The notes beneath the pieces are model-generated. The model was not told the DNA's origin and ran no database searches. It was given only the letters and a program-made list of their open reading frames with translations. From contig JAUTWY010000155.1 in the NCBI GenBank assembly GCA_030838305.1, positions 1 to 8,236 on the forward strand: DNA of 8,236 nt, in the 5' to 3' direction. Positions 5,644 to 8,236 of the stretch are shown here, one piece after another (within the stretch, counting starts at the first letter, position 1; every line of letters starts with the position of its first letter). The translations under genes were made by a program, and so were the position numbers. The DNA is from Acidobacteriaceae bacterium. Lineage in GTDB: Bacteria > Acidobacteriota > Terriglobia > Terriglobales > Acidobacteriaceae.

Positions 5644-5663
5644 CGCGGGCGCCCTCGCCCGCG
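5644..5663. terminator. GC-rich hairpin between convergent genes
   Basis: A perfect 8-bp stem CGCGGGCG / CGCCCGCG closes the loop CCCT. It stands in the 74-base gap between the zinc-ribbon gene (plus) and ribBA (minus), which converge, so it could stop transcripts from both sides. No T-run follows on either strand. It may instead be a copy of a dispersed GC-rich palindrome. Confidence 0.45.
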
Positions 5664-5709
5664 TCTTACCAAGAAGGTGCGTTCCGCCTTTAAGTCAGAA
5701 CTCACGAAG

Positions 5710-6861
5710 CTAAACCCTGGTCAACTGCACCGGAACCTGATCGACAATCTCAATCCCAAACCCCTCCAGCGCCGCAACTTTCTTGGGACGGTTCGTCAGC
5801 AGCCGGATTCGCCTCAAATTCAGGTCAGAAAGAATCTGGGCGCCGATCCCGATCTCCCGCTGCGTCTGCCGTTCGTTGTCCAGCAGCGACGGCAGCTTCC
5901 GTCCGCGATGAAAACTCAAAGCCGTGCGATCGCCTACCTTGTCGATAGAAAAACCTTTCGACGTCTGATGCAGATAGATCAACGCTCCGCGCCCTTCCTG
6001 CGCGATTCGCCGCAGCGAGCCTTCCAGCGTGGCGTGACATTCGCAGCCGGTAGCACCAAAGACGTCTCCCATTAGGCAATGAGCGTGCATGCGCACCAGC
6101 ACAGGCGCATCACTTTTCTCGACGTCGCCTTTAATCAAGGCCACGTGCGATTCTCCGCCATCAACTTCGCTCTCGTAGGCAATCAGTCGAAACTCGCCGA
6201 AACGCGTGTCGACCATCGCTTCGCCGACGCGATGCACGTAACGCTCATGCGCCATGCGGTAGCGGATCAGTTCCGCGACGGTCAGCATCCTCATGCCATG
6301 CTGCTTGCAGAACTCGATCAGGTCCGGCACGCGGGCCATGGTGCCATCGTCCTTCATAATTTCGCAAATGATGCCGGCGGGGATCAACCCCGCCAGCCGC
6401 GCCAGGTCTACCGAAGCTTCGGTCTGCCCGGCGCGGACGAGTACTCCGCCTTTGCGGGCGCGAAGCGGGAAGACGTGCCCGGGCCGCGCCAGGTCTGATG
6501 CTTGCGTCGCGGGATCGATGGCCACCTGAATCGTGCGCGCGCGATCGTACGCCGAGATGCCCGTGGTCACGCCCACCCGAGCGTCAATCGACTCCGTGAA
6601 TGCGGTGCCGTATTGCGAAGTGTTCTCGGCGCTCATGGGACCGATGCGCAGGTGGTCGAGCCGCTCTTCGGTCATGGTGAGGCAGACCAGCCCGCGCCCA
6701 TACTTGGCCATGAAGTTGATGGCTTCCGGCGTAACCTTCTCGGCCGCCAGCGTGATGTCGCCTTCGTTCTCGCGGTCTTCGTCGTCGACCACGACGATCA
6801 TGCGTCCCGCGCGAATCTCTTCAATCGCAGTTGGCACGTCGGCAAAGGCTTGCGAGCTCAT
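5710..6861 (-). CDS. ribBA: RibBA: DHBP synthase with atypical GTP cyclohydrolase II half
   Basis: Riboflavin synthesis, cytoplasmic. The RibB half (residues about 1-205) converts ribulose 5-phosphate to dihydroxybutanone phosphate and looks intact: acidic Mg-binding loop DDEDRENEGDI (26-36), TAFTESIDARVGVTTGISAYDRA (86-108) and RPGHVFPLRARKGGVLVRAGQTEASVDLA (126-154). The RibA half (about 206-383) should open the GTP ring. It keeps the three zinc ligands Cys262, Cys273, Cys275 and the closing IRLLTNRPKKV...GFGIEIV. However, HSEC reads HAHC, the QEGRGIGL loop reads HQTSKGFSI (298-306), the DTVEAN stretch is missing, and DxRxYGIGAQIL reads TQREIGIGAQIL (333-344), which keeps Arg but loses the catalytic Asp. 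At 383 residues it is slightly short (usually about 400). The frame is continuous, with no sign of a frameshift. No Shine-Dalgarno; convergent with the zinc-ribbon gene, divergent from the TPR gene. Confidence 0.92.
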   Translation of the reverse strand: MSSQAFADVPTAIEEIRAGRMIVVVDDEDRENEGDITLAAEKVTPEAINFMAKYGRGLVCLTMTEERLDHLRIGPMSAENTSQYGTAFTESIDARVGVTTGISAYDRARTIQVAIDPATQASDLARPGHVFPLRARKGGVLVRAGQTEASVDLARLAGLIPAGIICEIMKDDGTMARVPDLIEFCKQHGMRMLTVAELIRYRMAHERYVHRVGEAMVDTRFGEFRLIAYESEVDGGESHVALIKGDVEKSDAPVLVRMHAHCLMGDVFGATGCECHATLEGSLRRIAQEGRGALIYLHQTSKGFSIDKVGDRTALSFHRGRKLPSLLDNERQTQREIGIGAQILSDLNLRRIRLLTNRPKKVAALEGFGIEIVDQVPVQLTRV

Positions 6862-6870
6862 GATGAGGCG

Positions 6871-6879
6871 ATTGTAGCA
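6871..6879 (-). promoter_or_regulatory. Extended -10 promoter of ribBA (TGCTACAAT)
   Basis: On the minus strand TG-C-TACAAT (6879 to 6871) matches an extended -10 element, with five of six bases of the hexamer. There is no convincing -35, as is usual for this type. The hexamer ends 9 bases before the ribBA ATG at 6861, so RNA would begin within a few bases of the start codon. This leaves no room for an FMN riboswitch or a ribosome binding site. Confidence 0.6.
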
Positions 6880-7033
6880 AACCAGTTGGCGAGTTGGTTA
6901 CCTGGGCAGTGTCGTTGTACGGTGAAGAAGATTTTCACCACAGAGTCAACCCTTCTGCCAGCAGGCAGGACAGATGAATTGCTTCACTACGCTGGAAAAA
7001 TACAATTCTCGATGCAATCATTAGACTCCGTTG

Positions 7034-7039
7034 CATAAT
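7034..7039 (+). promoter_or_regulatory. Possible -10 (CATAAT) of the TPR gene
   Basis: CATAAT, five of six bases of the -10 consensus, ends 6 bases before the ATG at 7046, which would place the first RNA base at or near the A of the start codon. No -35 at a normal distance stands out, and no Shine-Dalgarno is present. The rest of the 184-base divergent gap (6862-7045) holds the ribBA promoter, a short CTGCC-AGCA-GGCAG palindrome near 6960, and nothing else I can name. Confidence 0.4.
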
Positions 7040-7045
7040 TGTGTC

Positions 7046-8236
7046 ATGTGTGGAACGACGACTTCGGCTGGGCGCGCCTTCTACGCCTTGGTGTTCTTGT
7101 TGCTTTTGTTGCCAGCCTCCCTTGTCGGTCAGAATACGTGGGAGGAAAAGAATAAAGCTGGGGAAAAACTCTTTCAGGAAGGCAAGCTCGCCGACGCAAA
7201 CCGACTTTTCCTCGAGGCACTGCAGGAGGCTCAGAAGTTCGGGCCGAATGATTTACGCCTGGCCCCGATCTACAACAATCTGGCGTTGGTTGCGTTCGTA
7301 CGAAGCAGTTTCATCAGCTCCGAAGGACTGTACGAAAAAGCAATCACGGTGGTGGAAGGCGGCCGCGGAGCGGAAGATCCGCTCCTGTTGCCGATTCTGG
7401 AAAACCACACACGCCTCTACGTGAAAGAGTGGGCCTTCAGCAAAGCCATCCAAACCAGCCGGCGAATTTGCTCCATCCGCGAGAAAAAACTTGGACCGGA
7501 AAATCCGGACACCGCCTCCAGCCTCAATCAACTGGCGACTCTCTATCTCGACAGTGTTCGTCTGCTGCCCCGTTCCGACCAGTCTCTTTCGATCGCACCC
7601 AATGCCAACGGTGAGGCGGCGTCCACTGCGAGTCCGACGGACAGTGGAGACGATGAGAATGCGCCAGATGACGCAGCCAAGCTTGCAACTGCCGAATCGC
7701 TTTATCGCCGAGTTCTGGCATTGCAGGAGAAGACCTTTGGCGCGGGGAATACTCGACTGGTGGATGTATTGCAGAATCTTGGCGAAGTCCAGCATGCGGA
7801 GGGCAAACCGGACCAAGCGCAGGAATCTTACGCCAGAGCGGTAGGCATTATCGAGAAGAGTTTTGGGAAGAAAGATCTTAAATTGGCAGGGCCGCTCCAA
7901 CATATGGCTGACCTGAAGGTGGAAGAAGAACGGTATTCCGAAGCCGGCGAACTCTACGGGCGCGCGTTGCAACTCCGGGAAACGAGGTTGGGCGAAAACG
8001 ATCCAGCCCTGGCTCCGCTCTTAATTGGCTATGCCGCCGTGATGGAAAAAATGCAAAAGCCCGAGGAAGCCAAAAACCTCTCGGATCGCGCCAAGGCATT
8101 GGCTACGTCACGCAAGCCAGAAACGCTGAGGGCTATCGGCCAGACACTCTCGGTTCCTTACGTGATTCGGTTCGAGAAGGCTGTGTATGACCGGTACGCC
8201 GGAGCCCATCAAACCTGCATGCTGGTCCGGGGAGAT
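7046..8236 (+). CDS. Exported TPR-repeat protein, 3' end cut off
   Basis: The frame is open from the ATG at 7046 to the last base, 397 codons without a stop. Residues 1-29 look like a signal peptide (a basic residue at Arg10, hydrophobic core ALVFLLLLLPASLVG, likely cut near Gly28/Gln29); there is no lipobox. The mature part has tetratricopeptide repeats of the kinesin-light-chain type: about 35-68 (GEKLFQEGKLADANRLFLEAL), 74-106, 117-150, 214-231, 236-273 (LQNLGEVQHAEGKPDQAQESYARA), 283-315 (EERYSEAGELYGRALQLRE) and 322-352. A Ser/Asp/Ala-rich stretch (about 177-212) interrupts the array. After 355 the sequence is no longer TPR-like and runs off the window. TPR arrays bind proteins, so an envelope scaffold or adaptor role is likely, but the partner is unknown. 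No Shine-Dalgarno before the ATG. Confidence 0.85.
   Translation, partial: MCGTTTSAGRAFYALVFLLLLLPASLVGQNTWEEKNKAGEKLFQEGKLADANRLFLEALQEAQKFGPNDLRLAPIYNNLALVAFVRSSFISSEGLYEKAITVVEGGRGAEDPLLLPILENHTRLYVKEWAFSKAIQTSRRICSIREKKLGPENPDTASSLNQLATLYLDSVRLLPRSDQSLSIAPNANGEAASTASPTDSGDDENAPDDAAKLATAESLYRRVLALQEKTFGAGNTRLVDVLQNLGEVQHAEGKPDQAQESYARAVGIIEKSFGKKDLKLAGPLQHMADLKVEEERYSEAGELYGRALQLRETRLGENDPALAPLLIGYAAVMEKMQKPEEAKNLSDRAKALATSRKPETLRAIGQTLSVPYVIRFEKAVYDRYAGAHQTCMLVRGD

Noticed and set aside
5800..6000. Frameshift as the cause of the odd RibA half
   Set aside because: The frame is continuous, the C-terminal LLTN and GIEIV motifs are in phase, and the other frames show no better match to the missing signature.
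6930..6952. TTTTCACCACAGAG stretch resembling a widespread CACAGAG-type intergenic repeat
   Set aside because: Only one short partial unit is present, not enough to call a repeat.
6862..7045. FMN (RFN) riboswitch before ribBA
   Set aside because: No RFN-like conserved stems are seen, and the extended -10 lies only 9 bases from the ATG, leaving no leader.

Overview
The window is a stretch of bacterial chromosome, GC-rich by eye, with tightly packed genes on both strands. It holds no tRNA, rRNA, CRISPR array, transposase or phage gene. The organism is most likely an acidobacterium of the Terriglobia (Koribacter/Sulfotelmatobacter-like) or a close relative. That placement is inference: it rests on the style of the proteins and of the GC-rich intergenic hairpins, and no marker gene settles it.

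Left part, minus strand (about 3715 down to 1): the front of a respiratory complex I operon in the order nuoA-nuoC-nuoD-nuoE-nuoF. nuoF is cut by the window edge exactly where its N3 iron-sulfur motif begins. The A/C, C/D and D/E junctions overlap or nearly touch. nuoB, which normally lies between nuoA and nuoC, is absent. The only loose junction, nuoE/nuoF, is filled from end to end by a 33-bp imperfect inverted repeat.

Middle part, plus strand (about 3845 to 5635): a conserved-looking protein of unknown function with an Ig-like C-terminal half; a ThiS/MoaD-like sulfur carrier with four extra residues after its Gly-Gly end; a clear sigma70 promoter overlapped by a palindromic operator; a MerR-family regulator; and a small four-cysteine zinc-ribbon-like protein. 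GC-rich hairpins separate thiS from the merR promoter and lie in the convergent gap before ribBA.

Right part: ribBA (riboflavin synthesis, minus strand, 6861 to 5710) has an intact-looking RibB half and a RibA half that keeps the zinc cysteines but has lost much of the standard cyclohydrolase signature. Divergent from it is an exported TPR-repeat protein (plus, 7046 to the window end, incomplete).

A pattern across the window: genes at the head of a transcription unit (nuoA, ribBA, the TPR gene) have no Shine-Dalgarno sequence and carry a -10-like hexamer only 6 to 9 bases before the ATG, as expected for leaderless mRNAs. Most genes inside units (nuoC, nuoE, the zinc-ribbon gene), and merR with its longer leader, have recognisable purine-rich ribosome binding sites. 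The complex I genes form one machine. The other genes show no obvious shared pathway, and no convincing new multi-gene system is visible. The best leads are the atypical RibBA, the extended ThiS, the missing nuoB, the nuoE/nuoF repeat and the merR operator pair.
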